A stretch of DNA of 64,000 nt, from contig CAWGSF010000002.1 in the NCBI GenBank assembly GCA_963825255.1, positions 166,910-230,909 of the forward strand, written 5' to 3'. The position numbers were made by a program, and so were the translations under genes. Below, one piece after another: positions 54,847 to 62,535 of the stretch (positions are counted from its first letter, which is position 1; each line of letters begins with the position of its first letter). Under the pieces are notes generated by a model that saw only the letters and a program-made list of their open reading frames with translations, was not told where the DNA came from and ran no database searches. This stretch comes from JAIBJN01 sp963825255 (GTDB lineage Bacteria; Actinomycetota; Thermoleophilia; Gaiellales; Gaiellaceae).

Positions 54847-55983
54847 ATGAGTGCTTTCGACGAGCAGGTGAGGATCGTGTCGAGCCTCACGCGAAGTGGA
54901 TCGTCGATCGGTCAGAGCGATTCGATCGTGAATGCGATCAGGATGCGACTGGAAGACGCCGGACATCGCGTGTGCGGCGTGCCGGTCGTGTACGAGGACC
55001 TGGACGGGGGAAGCGAGGAGCGGGGCTCCTGGGACGCCGGGCGCGAGCAGGAGAATGCTCGCTACGCCGCCGCCCAAGCCGACGTCCTTGCCTACATCGG
55101 CACGCTCGACACCGACGCCGCGCCCTACTCGATCCCGATCACGAACGCGGCCGGTCCTCTGTTGATGATCTCACCCTGCAATACCTACCCCGGCCTGACG
55201 AAGCCGTTCGGGCCGGGCGAGCCCGACAAGCACTACCCGACAGGCCGTCGCAACTACCTTCGCACTGCCCTCAGCGACGATCTTCAAGGCCTGTTCGCAG
55301 CCCAATGGGCTGCCGAGCTCGGGGCGCAGCGCGCGTTCGTCCTTCACGACAACGAGCCGTGTGGTCGTGGCGTCGCACTGCCGTTTGCCGATGGGTGCGA
55401 GCACCTGGGCGTCGAGCTCGCCGAGGCGCCGCTCGGGATCGTGCCGAAGCAACTCGAGTACGAGGCGCTTGCTCGAGAGATCGCCGGCAGCGGCGCTGAC
55501 CTCGTCTTCTACGGCGGAATCATTCAGAACGGCGCTGGACCCTTGTGGCGGGACATCCGAACCGCCGCGCCGGCCATCACGATGATGGGGCCCGACACGC
55601 TGTTCGAGCACGCCTTCATCCGCGACGCCGGCGCGCACGCCGACGGCACCTTGATCACGTTCGGAGGAGTCCCGCCGGCGCTCCTCGAAGGCCGAGGTCG
55701 CGCGTTCTACGAGCGCTACCTCGAGCGCCACGGACTCGAGCCCGAGTGCTACGCGGCTTCAGCGTACGACGCGACCGGAGTGATCCTGGAAGCGATCGAG
55801 CGCGTTGGCCGCCCCGACCGCGACGCCATCACCCAGGCCGCGTTCGCGACGCGCGACTTCGACGGTCTCCTCGGTTGCTGGAGCTTCGACGAGAACGGAG
55901 ACATCGACGTGAGACGCGGCACGCGCCTCACTGTCCGAGGCGGCGATTTCGAGCCGCTGACAGTCTCGACGATCGAGGACTGA
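54847..55983 (+). CDS. Branched-chain-amino-acid-type substrate-binding protein without signal peptide
   Basis: 378 residues from ATG 54847, with GTG 54841 also possible. The Peripla_BP_6 pattern is clear: 'IGQSDSIVNAIRMRLEDAGH' at the start, 'ADVLAYIGTLDTDAAPYSIP', 'MISPCNTYPGLTKPFGPGEP', 'NYLRTALSDDLQGLFAAQWA', 'GADLVFYGGIIQNGAGPLWR' and 'SAYDATGVILEAIERVGRPD'. No signal peptide or lipobox precedes it, and no LivHMGF permease genes are near. It is either an intracellular sensor domain gene or a copy whose N-terminus was lost. A tmRNA-like scar lies 57 bases downstream. Confidence 0.82.
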   Translation: MSAFDEQVRIVSSLTRSGSSIGQSDSIVNAIRMRLEDAGHRVCGVPVVYEDLDGGSEERGSWDAGREQENARYAAAQADVLAYIGTLDTDAAPYSIPITNAAGPLLMISPCNTYPGLTKPFGPGEPDKHYPTGRRNYLRTALSDDLQGLFAAQWAAELGAQRAFVLHDNEPCGRGVALPFADGCEHLGVELAEAPLGIVPKQLEYEALAREIAGSGADLVFYGGIIQNGAGPLWRDIRTAAPAITMMGPDTLFEHAFIRDAGAHADGTLITFGGVPPALLEGRGRAFYERYLERHGLEPECYAASAYDATGVILEAIERVGRPDRDAITQAAFATRDFDGLLGCWSFDENGDIDVRRGTRLTVRGGDFEPLTVSTIED

Positions 55984-56039
55984 CGCATCTCGGGGCACAG
56001 AACCCCGCGAGATCTCACGTGCCGCGGAACTGACGCGAT

Positions 56040-56077
56040 GAGACGGCGGGATCGAACCCGCAAGATTTCAACCGGGA
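56040..56077 (-). other. tmRNA/tRNA 3'-end-like scar, copy 2, with IS-junction motif
   Basis: On the minus strand GGTTGAAATCTTGCG, GGTTCGAT, CCCGCCGTCTC. The T-loop-like part is followed by an acceptor-like end. The GTTGAAATCTTGCG part is shared with the scar at 61771-61809, where it adjoins an IS3 remnant. No 5' half of a tRNA is present nearby. Confidence 0.5.
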
Positions 56078-56114
56078 TGTCCCGGCCCGGGAGGAACTTC
56101 CGCGCTGGTCGCTC

Positions 56115-56480
56115 CTAATACGAGTACGGCCCGTCCCAGCTGTAGGTGGGTGCAGCGAGCGGGGCGACCACGAGGTCGGCGGCGAGGTTCGCCAACTGCC
56201 CGGTCCCACCCGCCAGCGTCACCGTGCCGGTCTGTGTCGCGCCATCGAGGACCACATGGCCGTAGGCGGTGTCGCCGTTGGGGGTATTGATCACAATGTC
56301 GGTGTCCAGTCCGCCGGCGGCCGTGGCCGCCTCGGCGTAGACGATTTTCGAGCCGATCGGGATCGCATCGAAGTTCGAGGACGCGATCGTGCAGAAGGAG
56401 CCAGCCTCGCCGGTGTACTCCGAGCATTCCTTCGTCAGATGCAGTGTTCCGCTTCGCGGGGCGCCCGTGCTCGTGCTGGG
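56115..56480 (-). pseudogene. Fragment of a secreted beta-rich hypothetical protein
   Basis: Ending at TAG 56115-56117, the minus strand reads, in segments, 'LHLTKECSEYTGEAGSFCTI', 'ASSNFDAIPIGSKIVYAEAA', 'GGLDTDIVINTPNGDTAYGH', 'VVLDGATQTGTVTLAGGTGQ' and 'LANLAADLVVAP', then 'YSWDGPYSY'. This matches the mature part of a beta-barrel-like secreted family common in Actinomycetota, with its two conserved Cys. No signal peptide or start codon can be connected in this frame before 56480, so the gene is 5'-truncated or shifted. Function is unknown. Confidence 0.55.
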
Positions 56481-56912
56481 GTCCTCCTCTAGGGGCGGGA
56501 AACGCGACCGTCCTCGCCAAGCCGGCCGAGGCTAACCGCCTTGCGACGATTGTGTCAACCACTGCCGTTTGCGCGAAGCGTCCGGGAATGTCCCCTGAAC
56601 CGGGATGGTTGCGCCGTCATAGAAGAGCGGGAATCTCACCGAGCCCGACCGGCTCTGGGGCTGGCGCGGCAAGGCATTGTCATCGCGGGCATCGATGCGA
56701 TCGGCTTTGAGTTCGCCGGTAACGAAGAGCCAGCCTAGTCGCATGGGCCAGTGTTGCGGAATGACGCCAGAGCGAGCGTTCGTAGTGTCACCCGAGCCCG
56801 TCGCGTGTTCGAGTCCGCTTGCCCCTTTCCTGGATCCCATGTAGGCAAGCGAAGAGGCCGCTCTCGCGGCCTCTTCGTCGTGTCGAGCGACGGCCGACAA
56901 CGGCCGAACGAT
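56481..56912. other. Gene-poor stretch with tRNA-like scar and terminator
   Basis: No supported gene. An open minus-strand frame (56532-56900) runs through the terminator and a tRNA-like segment and resembles no protein. Around 56799-56825 the plus strand has GTCGCGTGTTCGAGTCCGC, which resembles a decayed tRNA T-arm; its stem no longer pairs. The word CGGAATGACGCCAG at 56757-56770 recurs at 57591-57604. Confidence 0.4.
56851..56876. terminator. Strong hairpin terminator
   Basis: GAAGAGGCCGC, loop TCTC, GCGGCCTCTTC: a perfect 11-bp stem. It lies 37 bases downstream of the stop of the minus-strand cupin gene (56913) and just 3' of the tRNA-like segment on the plus strand, so it can terminate transcription from either side. 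There is no long T-run. Confidence 0.75.
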
Positions 56913-57377
56913 CTACTCGATCGGGATCTCGAAGCGAGCGATGATGCCGGGGTCGCCGCCTCTCGCGAGTAGCTCGGGATCGGGATCGCGAGTCGCCACC
57001 CATGCATATCCGTGTTCGGGGTAGGCGACGACGTCCGGGAAGCTCCCGGCACTGATCGCGAGGATCTGAGCGGGTTCTTCGGTGGGGTTGCTGAACGTGT
57101 GTAGTCCGGCACGTCCCTCGGGGCAGAAGACGAAGTCGCCCGGAGCCAGCTCCTCTTCGCCGTGTTGGTTCCGGAAGACGGGACGACCGCTCAGGACGAA
57201 GAACATCTCTTCGGCTCCGAAGTGCATATGCATCCGCATCTCAGGCGCGTCGGGGGCCAGTTCGTACAGCGTTGCTCCCATCCTGGCGTCGTCCGGCCGC
57301 CAGAAGACTCGATGTCGAGTCCCCTCTTCTTCGTCGTCTCCGTCCCATGCGTCGGAGAACAGGTTCTGACGAATCAT
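56913..57377 (-). CDS. Cupin domain protein
   Basis: 154 residues from ATG 57375-57377 (MIRQNLFSDAWDGDDEEEGT). 'HMHFGAEEMFFVLSGRPVFR' (motif 1) and 'GDFVFCPEGRAGLHTFSNPT' (motif 2) complete a single cupin with His/Glu ligands. The acidic N-terminus is typical of small actinobacterial cupins of unknown function. It is followed by the strong hairpin at 56851-56876. Confidence 0.85.
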   Translation of the reverse strand: MIRQNLFSDAWDGDDEEEGTRHRVFWRPDDARMGATLYELAPDAPEMRMHMHFGAEEMFFVLSGRPVFRNQHGEEELAPGDFVFCPEGRAGLHTFSNPTEEPAQILAISAGSFPDVVAYPEHGYAWVATRDPDPELLARGGDPGIIARFEIPIE

Positions 57378-57768
57378 TCCGTGTACCTCCAAGTCGTAGC
57401 GGTGGCACGCAGCGTCCGAGGCCGCCTCGAAAGCAGCCTCGGCGCCTGCGCCAATCACGCGCGGCGGTCGCCGCGTCTGACCGCTATCTCGTCGCCGGAT
57501 CCACGGCGGGATCGTAACGTTCGCCGACTCAGATGCGAGCGATCGGGTCGAGCGCACTTCGCTCGGTGCGTCGAGCCACGCGTCGCGTCCCGGAATGACG
57601 CCAGGCCTCAGACCGATGAGGGGTCAGCCTCGCCTGGGCCAGCGTTCGCGCATATCGCATGAGATGCGCCGGGACGATCACGCACATTCGCGAATGCACG
57701 GACGCAGGATCCGTGTGTTCCCTGATGGCGCGTCGCGCGAGTGGGGATGGTTGGGTGGAGGTTCGCCC
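57378..57768. other. Divergent intergenic region without recognisable gene
   Basis: The gap between the minus-strand cupin and the plus-strand TAP-like hydrolase. Open frames here show only Arg-rich composition. The only item of note is the word CGGAATGACGCCAG (57591-57604), repeated from 56757-56770. Promoters for both genes should lie here. Confidence 0.5.
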
Positions 57769-59128
57769 ATGTCGACGAGTGCGCACCCGGCGCCGCATCG
57801 GGTTCATCGGCCGCATCGGTGGGTTGTGTGGCTTCTGGTCGGCCTGGTGGCCGCCGCCGGCATCGGCGTCGGCATCGACCGAGCGTTCTTTTCGGGCCAG
57901 GCGCAGTAGTCGTGGCCGCCGGAGCCGTGCGTGGTGCAGGGGATCGACGCCCGCTGCGGCACCTTCGTCGTCCCGGAGAACCGCACGAAGCCGAACGGGC
58001 GCACGATCGGGCTCCACGTGGTCGTCCTGCCTGCGTTCTCGAAGCCGGCCCGAAAGGACGCGGTCACGTATCTCGCCGGCGGACCGGGAGAGCGCCGCAA
58101 CCGACCAGGCGGCCGACCTGAGCCAGCAGTTGAGCGCGCTGAACCTGTATCGCGACATCCTGCTCGTCGACCAGCGCGGCACCGGGCGATCGAGCCCAGA
58201 CGGCGGCGACGTGACCCAGTACGGGACGCGGATGGCGATGGACGACCTCGACGCGGTGCGGGCAGCGCTCGGCTACCGGCAGCTCGACGTGATCGGCAGC
58301 TCCTACGGCGCAACCGCGGCGCAGGTCTACCTGAAGCTCCATCCCTCCTCGGTGCGCACGCTCATCCTCTCGGGCGCAACCGCGATCGACGTCCCCTTCT
58401 TCGACCGCTACGCCGTCAACGCCCAGCGCGCCCTCGACCAACTCGCGAGGCTCTGCGCCTCAGACCCCGACTGCCGGAAGGCGTTCCCGGGCTGGGAGCG
58501 CCAGTTCGGCGAGCTCGTGAAGGCGTGGAACGCCCACCCGGAGCACGGCATGACGGGCGACGAGTTCGCCTCCATCGTGCACGTGATGCTGCTCGACGGG
58601 ACGAAGGCGGTCTCGATCCCGCTGGTCGTCAGCAGCGCCGCGAAGGGCGACTACGCGCCCCTCGAAGACGCGGACTCGGGAGATCTCGACGTCGACCTGA
58701 ACCTCATGGGCTCGTCGATCTGGTGCAACGAGCCCTGGACTGGTCTCGATGCGACGGGACCGTGGGGCACCGACTTCGACAGCTACACGACGGCCCGGAT
58801 CGCGGCGTTCCGGCAGGCCTGCTCCTCCGTCCCGAAGCGCGCTGAGCCGCGGTCGCTCTGGACGCTCCCCGCGACCAGCCCCGTGCCGGTGCTCGCCCTC
58901 GTGGGCGGCGCCGACCCGCAGGACCCCGTCACGAACCTCTCCGACCTGAAGCAGCACTTCCCCGACAGCCGCACCATGATCTTCCCGCACGTCGGGCACT
59001 CGTTCGGCATCGGCGGCTGCCTCTACCCGATCCTGGCGGACTTCGTCGACCGCGGCACCACCAAGGGCCTGGACACAACACGCTGCGACGGCGCGGTCGT
59101 GGTGCCGCCGTTCGAACTGACCGACTGA
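57769..59128 (+). pseudogene. TAP-like secreted alpha/beta hydrolase (in-frame amber and frameshift)
   Basis: ATG 57769 starts 'MSTSAHPAPHRVHRPHRWVV', with the transmembrane/signal segment 'VVWLLVGLVAAAGIGVG'. TAG at 57907-57909 then interrupts the same frame, which continues 'SWPPEPCVVQGIDARCGTFV' and 'DAVTYLAGGPGE'. A shift near 58092 leads to 'AATDQAADLSQQLSALNLYR' and a clean C-terminal part. Catalytic marks are 'DQRGTGRSS', 'DVIGSSYGATAAQVYLKLHP' (nucleophile), 'LVGGADPQDPVT' (Asp) and 'FPHVGHSFGIGGC' (His), as in tripeptidyl-aminopeptidase-type hydrolases. About 450 residues if repaired. Confidence 0.85.
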
Positions 59129-59240
59129 ACCAGACTGCCGAGATACATTCGGGCCATGCCAGTCTCGGCTGGGCCAGCGTGCCGAAATGCTTTTTGACAG
59201 CCGGGTTCTCGCCGCGCGCGATGGCTGTGAGGTCATCGTC

Positions 59241-59687
59241 TCAATCGTTCTCGGTCGCTACCGGGTACGCGGCGCCCGGCGCCTGACCTCCGGCGGCAAC
59301 CGAAGCGTGCCGGTGCAACCAAACCCAGACCCCGTCACGGCGCTCGAGAACAACGGTGAAGCGGATCGGAATCGATCGCTCGACCCCATCCACTGTGACG
59401 TGCACGACCGCGTCGGCAGCCACCCATGCTGCGTCCCCGGCCGCTACGACGTGCCGGGAAATCCACTCGAACCGCGTACGCTCCGCCTCCGCAAAGTTGC
59501 GCGCGAACTGACGGCGAACGTCCGGCCTTCCAACCCAGCGCTCATCGGCACCGGTACCGATTAGGAGCACGTCAGGATCATCAGCAAACAACTCCGTAAC
59601 GCCCTCGACGTCCTTCGCTCCGTACCGCTCGGCGTAGCGGTCGAGTGTCCCGCGAACAGCCTCCTCTGCTCCGCGATCCAGTCTCAT
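59241..59687 (-). CDS. SnoaL/NTF2-like protein
   Basis: 148 residues from ATG 59685-59687 (MRLDRGAEEAVRGTLDRYAE). The cone-shaped alpha+beta fold is suggested by 'YGAKDVEGVTELFADDPDVL', 'WVGRPDVRRQFARNFAEAER' and 'RFTVVLERRDGVWVWLHRHA', the pattern of SnoaL/DUF4440 proteins. They are ligand-binding or isomerase-like; no catalytic pair is evident. It is divergent from a VOC gene. Confidence 0.8.
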   Translation of the reverse strand: MRLDRGAEEAVRGTLDRYAERYGAKDVEGVTELFADDPDVLLIGTGADERWVGRPDVRRQFARNFAEAERTRFEWISRHVVAAGDAAWVAADAVVHVTVDGVERSIPIRFTVVLERRDGVWVWLHRHASVAAGGQAPGAAYPVATEND

Positions 59688-59913
59688 CGTGCCTCCCGCA
59701 CTCGGTCGAAGATCGCGATCGTACGCTGCCCCGGAACGACGGGCAAAACGGCCGAGGCACGACACGGGGCGAGACAACGGCCGGGTGCGCGAGTGTTCGC
59801 GAATACACCCCGAGGGACTGCTCAGCAGTCGAGGCAGGGGGCGGGACGCCGACTCGCGTTGCCGCGCTCGACGACGCTGTAGCTGGGGCCGTCGTTCCGC
59901 TACCGTCGAGCGC

Positions 59914-60351
59914 ATGACTCTCCAACGGATGGATCACGTCGGCATCGTGGTTGACGACCTCGCGGCCGCGACTGAGTTCTTCGTCGAGGTTGGACTCAAG
60001 CTGCAGGGCGAGGGGTTGGTCGAGGGCGGTTGGGTGGACCGCGTGGTAGGGCTCGAGGGCATCCAGGTGGAGTACGCGATGATGGAGACCCCGGATGGCC
60101 ACGGACGGCTCGAGCTGGTGAAGTTCCACGCCCCGTCGGGCGGGGGCGGCGACCGGCACGCGCCGGCGAACACCCCGGGCCTCCGCCATCTCGCATTCGC
60201 AGTCGACGACATCGACGCCGTCGTCGCTAGCTTGCGAGCCCGCGGCGCGGAGCTCGTTGGCGAGGTGGAGCACTACGAAGGCATCTATCGGCTCTGCTAC
60301 GTCCGCGGCCCGGAGGGAATCATCGTCGAGCTGGCGGAGCGGATCGGCTGA
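59914..60351 (+). CDS. VOC family protein (methylmalonyl-CoA-epimerase-like layout)
   Basis: 145 residues from ATG 59914. 'MDHVGIVVDDLAAATEFFVE' opens the first VOC module (metal-ligand His in the first motif). 'GRLELVKFHAPSG' gives a Glu ligand, 'PGLRHLAFAVDDIDAVVASL' the second His, and 'VRGPEGIIVELAERIG' the terminal Glu. The complete His-Glu-His-Glu set indicates a divalent-metal enzyme, such as a lyase, epimerase or dioxygenase. The substrate is unknown. Confidence 0.87.
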   Translation: MTLQRMDHVGIVVDDLAAATEFFVEVGLKLQGEGLVEGGWVDRVVGLEGIQVEYAMMETPDGHGRLELVKFHAPSGGGGDRHAPANTPGLRHLAFAVDDIDAVVASLRARGAELVGEVEHYEGIYRLCYVRGPEGIIVELAERIG

Positions 60352-60444
60352 GGGCTCCGGCAACCCATCCCGTCAGTCTCGCACCGCTCAGTCGAGGCAA
60401 CGGACGGTCGTCTGCGCCAGTGTCTCTCTATCACCCCTGAGCGG

Positions 60445-60922
60445 TTAGTACCGAAGTCGATCGTACGCCTCGTGCCAGGGCGCTGCGCCGTGGAGGGCGC
60501 GATACGCGTTCTGGACCCGATTCGGGGCTATGAGGCTGCGCATGGGGAGCGTGGCTGCTTCGGCTTCGTCGATGCGCCGGCGCACCTTGCCAGTGTGGTC
60601 AACGGCCTCAAAGACTCCCGGAGCAATCGCTTCCGCGTAGTGCGGCCACCGCAGTGATGGAGGAGTGTGGTTTCCCACGATTTCCCAGTCGCCTCTGTCG
60701 AGGAGTGCGTCGAAGGACAATGCAAGAAGCACCAACTTCGCCGGCGGTGACTGCGTCCAGGTCGAGCGGTTCGTCGACCTCGTGTGGTTGTTCGAAGATC
60801 GCGAAGTAGTACGCGTCATCGCGGTACCTCCCGACGATCTGTCCGAAGCCGACTCGCTGGGAGTCGATCGTGAGGCGAAACACGTCGCCCACGTTGAAGC
60901 GCGCGGCCATTGCCGGATTCAT
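60445..60922 (-). CDS. Imm26-like immunity-family protein (one frameshift)
   Basis: From ATG 60920-60922 (MNPAMAARFNVGDVFRLTID). 'GDVFRLTIDSQRVGFGQIVG' and 'DDAYYFAIFEQP' give the N-terminal beta-sheet of the Imm26 pattern. A one-base shift near 60735 leads to 'LVLLALSFDALLDRGDWEIV' and 'GNHTPPSLRWPHYAE', with the conserved 'G.W.VVG' core, ending 'YDRLRY' at 60445. Imm26 proteins neutralise polymorphic toxins in other bacteria. No toxin or transport gene is adjacent, so it may be an orphan immunity gene carried in this accessory stretch. Family assignment is by motif only. Confidence 0.55.
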
Positions 60923-61015
60923 CGCGGACCGCTCTCTGGCGTGGAGCATCGGCTGGGCGAGGGTGTTCTCGCCGGGTGCGGGCAACCATTCCTCATTAGC
61001 GGGGAAGATGGCGAT

Positions 61016-61035
61016 GGAGGCGGCGGGAATCGAAG
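61016..61035 (-). other. tmRNA/tRNA 3'-end-like scar, copy 3
   Basis: Only TTCGATTCCCGCCGCCTCCA remains on the minus strand, the T-loop and acceptor end. The sequence on its upstream side (GCTTGGTTGCTTC-like) does not continue the tmRNA pattern. It lies just upstream of the Imm26-like gene's start region, on the same strand. Confidence 0.5.
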
Positions 61036-61116
61036 CAACCAGCTGCTCATCCGAACGCACGCGAGGCGAGAAGGCGCGGTGTCTCCGACCGTGACTTGGG
61101 TCGGCGTTGCACGGAA

Positions 61117-61518
61117 CTAGTCAGTCCACCAATCGCGCTGTCCGTCGACGTCAGCACGCCGATTTTCGCCGAGACTGGGCGCTCCGATCACGATGATCTC
61201 GAGGCCGTCGGGCCCGGCTTCGTAGCCTCGCCACGTACCGGGTGGGACGCGCACGGCGTCCCACTCTCTGAGCTCGACGATTTCGTCGTCGAGCTTCATC
61301 CGTCCGCTCCCGCGCACGACGACGTAGACCTCTTCCTGCTCCGTGTGCGTGTGGCCGTACGGGAACCGGTAGCCGGGCGGGATGCGCTGGTAACACAGGC
61401 CGGACTGCTCGAGTTCCAGCGCATCGGTAGCCAGGCGGAACTCCAGCTCCGGCGCACCGTTGAAATTGGACCCGACGTCTTCCAGGTCGTGCTTGAGGTT
61501 TCTGAGCGAAAACGGCAT
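61117..61518 (-). CDS. Cupin 2 domain protein
   Basis: 133 residues from ATG 61516-61518 (MPFSLRNLKHDLEDVGSNFN). 'GYRFPYGHTHTEQEEVYVVV' is an orthodox cupin motif 1 (HxH...E) and 'VRVPPGTWRGYEAGPDG' motif 2, where Trp replaces the usual His. It is small and soluble. Function is unknown; such proteins often accompany mobile or accessory segments. Confidence 0.85.
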   Translation of the reverse strand: MPFSLRNLKHDLEDVGSNFNGAPELEFRLATDALELEQSGLCYQRIPPGYRFPYGHTHTEQEEVYVVVRGSGRMKLDDEIVELREWDAVRVPPGTWRGYEAGPDGLEIIVIGAPSLGENRRADVDGQRDWWTD

Positions 61519-61629
61519 GGCCGCGACCCTATCGCTGTTCCGCAATCGCCGATGACCGCACCGGCGACTGTTCGCGCGGAAGGTTAGATCAGCACCGGAC
61601 GCCCGCGGTATGCACCCGCCACGGCCGAC

Positions 61630-61770
61630 CTAAACACGTGACATAGGTGCCGCAGTCAGCGAGAGTCGATCATGGAGAGTGCGGGCTGCAGCGTAGACAG
61701 CTGGCGCCCTGTAGCCGAGCGCGGAGTGTCGCCGGCGGTGGTTGTAGTCCGCCTCGGCCCTCTTGTCCCA
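61630..61770 (-). mobile_element. IS3-family transposase (integrase, OrfB) C-terminal remnant
   Basis: The minus strand reads 'DFNWDKRAEADYNHRRRHSA', then 'LGYRAPAVYAAARTLHDR' and a stop at 61630. The 'YN..R.HSALGY..P..YA' ending is the signature of IS3-type OrfB/rve transposases. Only ~45 residues remain; the DDE catalytic core and terminal inverted repeats are missing. It abuts a tmRNA-like scar at 61771. Confidence 0.8.
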
Positions 61771-61809
61771 GTTGAAATCTTGCGCGGGTTCGATTTCCGC
61801 CGCCTCCAC
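61771..61809 (+). other. tmRNA/tRNA 3'-end-like scar, copy 4
   Basis: The plus strand reads GTTGAAATCTTGCGC, GGGTTCGATTTCC, GCCGCCTCCACC. It is in the opposite orientation to the other scars and directly joined to the IS3 remnant. GTTGAAATCTTGCG also occurs, with a similar T-loop, at 56040-56077, implying a shared junction. Confidence 0.55.
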
Positions 61810-61837
61810 CTCAGCCCGGGCGCCGGGCGCAGGAACG

Positions 61838-62176
61838 TCACCTCGCTTCTTGCTCCCACTCATACGCGGGTCGCGCAATCCTCGGCGGCTCCTCGACGAG
61901 CGGAAGCCACTTGTCGAACGCCGCTCTCAGAGTTGGTCCGAAGGGATAAGCAACAAGGTCGTCAAGGGCCACGTCGACCTCAGCACCTTCGAAGACGAAC
62001 ACGACCTCGCCGGCGGATAGGTACGCCGCGTGACGATGGAGACCTATCTCCTGGGGATCGAACGGAGGGCCGTGTGCGAGCAACTCGGCGGCCTGCTGCT
62101 CGGCACCGCTCTTCAAGCGGGCGATGATCGCAACCTTACGAATGGTCTCTCCTCTGACAGCCGGAGCGTCTCGCAT
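61838..62176 (-). CDS. Conserved hypothetical small protein
   Basis: 112 residues from ATG 62174-62176 (MRDAPAVRGETIRKVAIIAR). 'KSGAEQQAAELLAHGPPFDP', 'GLHRHAAYLSAGEVVFVFEG' and 'WLPLVEEPPRIARPAYEWEQ' form a pattern shared by an actinobacterial ferredoxin-like-fold family of unknown function. It is soluble and complete. Its 3' end is 68 bases from the IS3 remnant. Confidence 0.75.
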   Translation of the reverse strand: MRDAPAVRGETIRKVAIIARLKSGAEQQAAELLAHGPPFDPQEIGLHRHAAYLSAGEVVFVFEGAEVDVALDDLVAYPFGPTLRAAFDKWLPLVEEPPRIARPAYEWEQEAR

Positions 62177-62535
62177 GGTAGCGACCGCGACGCCGAGCGT
62201 CTCCGCCGCGGCTAGCACTGCGTTGTGAAGCGAGCCGCCGGAGCCGTCTGTCCGACAACTCCAGAGCTCGCTCCAGAACGAATGTGATGGAGGCGGCGGG
62301 AATCGAACCGCGTCCGAAGCTGCCCGCACGACCTGAGAAGACGACGCATGACAGAAGTCACTTCGCTGCTCCGATGCCTCGCAGCCACAGATTGCGACTA
62401 GGGCCGGGAGCCGCGTCCGGTCTTTCGCTTAGCGCCTTACCGAGCCTTGAAGACCGAAGTCCGACAGCGCGCTTCGAGCAGGCTCGACGATGGCGCATCC
62501 GTCTCGGCGACCCGCGGATGGCCGCCGAGCTGTCG
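62177..62535. other. Intergenic region holding a longer tmRNA 3'-end-like fragment
   Basis: No protein gene is supported. At 62288-62345 the minus strand reads CTTCTCAGGTCGTGC, GGGCAGCTTCGGACGC, GGTTCGATTCCCGCC, GCCTCCA. This is the most extensive of the scars and resembles the final ~60 nt of an actinobacterial tmRNA, with one G missing in the T-stem. I could not find the tag-peptide reading frame upstream, so it is not a full ssrA. The rest (62346-62535) shows nothing I recognise. Confidence 0.5.

Noticed and set aside
56799..56850. Possible intact tRNA gene upstream of the strong hairpin
   Set aside because: Only a T-loop-like GTTCGAGTC is present. Its stem does not pair and no acceptor, D or anticodon arms can be drawn.
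56532..56900. Minus-strand open frame of 122 codons
   Set aside because: It crosses the hairpin terminator and the tRNA-like segment and matches no protein pattern.
47273..62345. Short peptides of the type MEAAGIEP... starting at 47273, 61011 and 62284
   Set aside because: They are antisense reading of tRNA/tmRNA 3' ends, a known source of spurious proteins.
62288..62480. Possible complete ssrA (tmRNA) gene on the minus strand
   Set aside because: The 3' end fits, but I could not find the tag reading frame (ANDE...LAA-type) or a matching 5' acceptor half, so only a 3' fragment is claimed.
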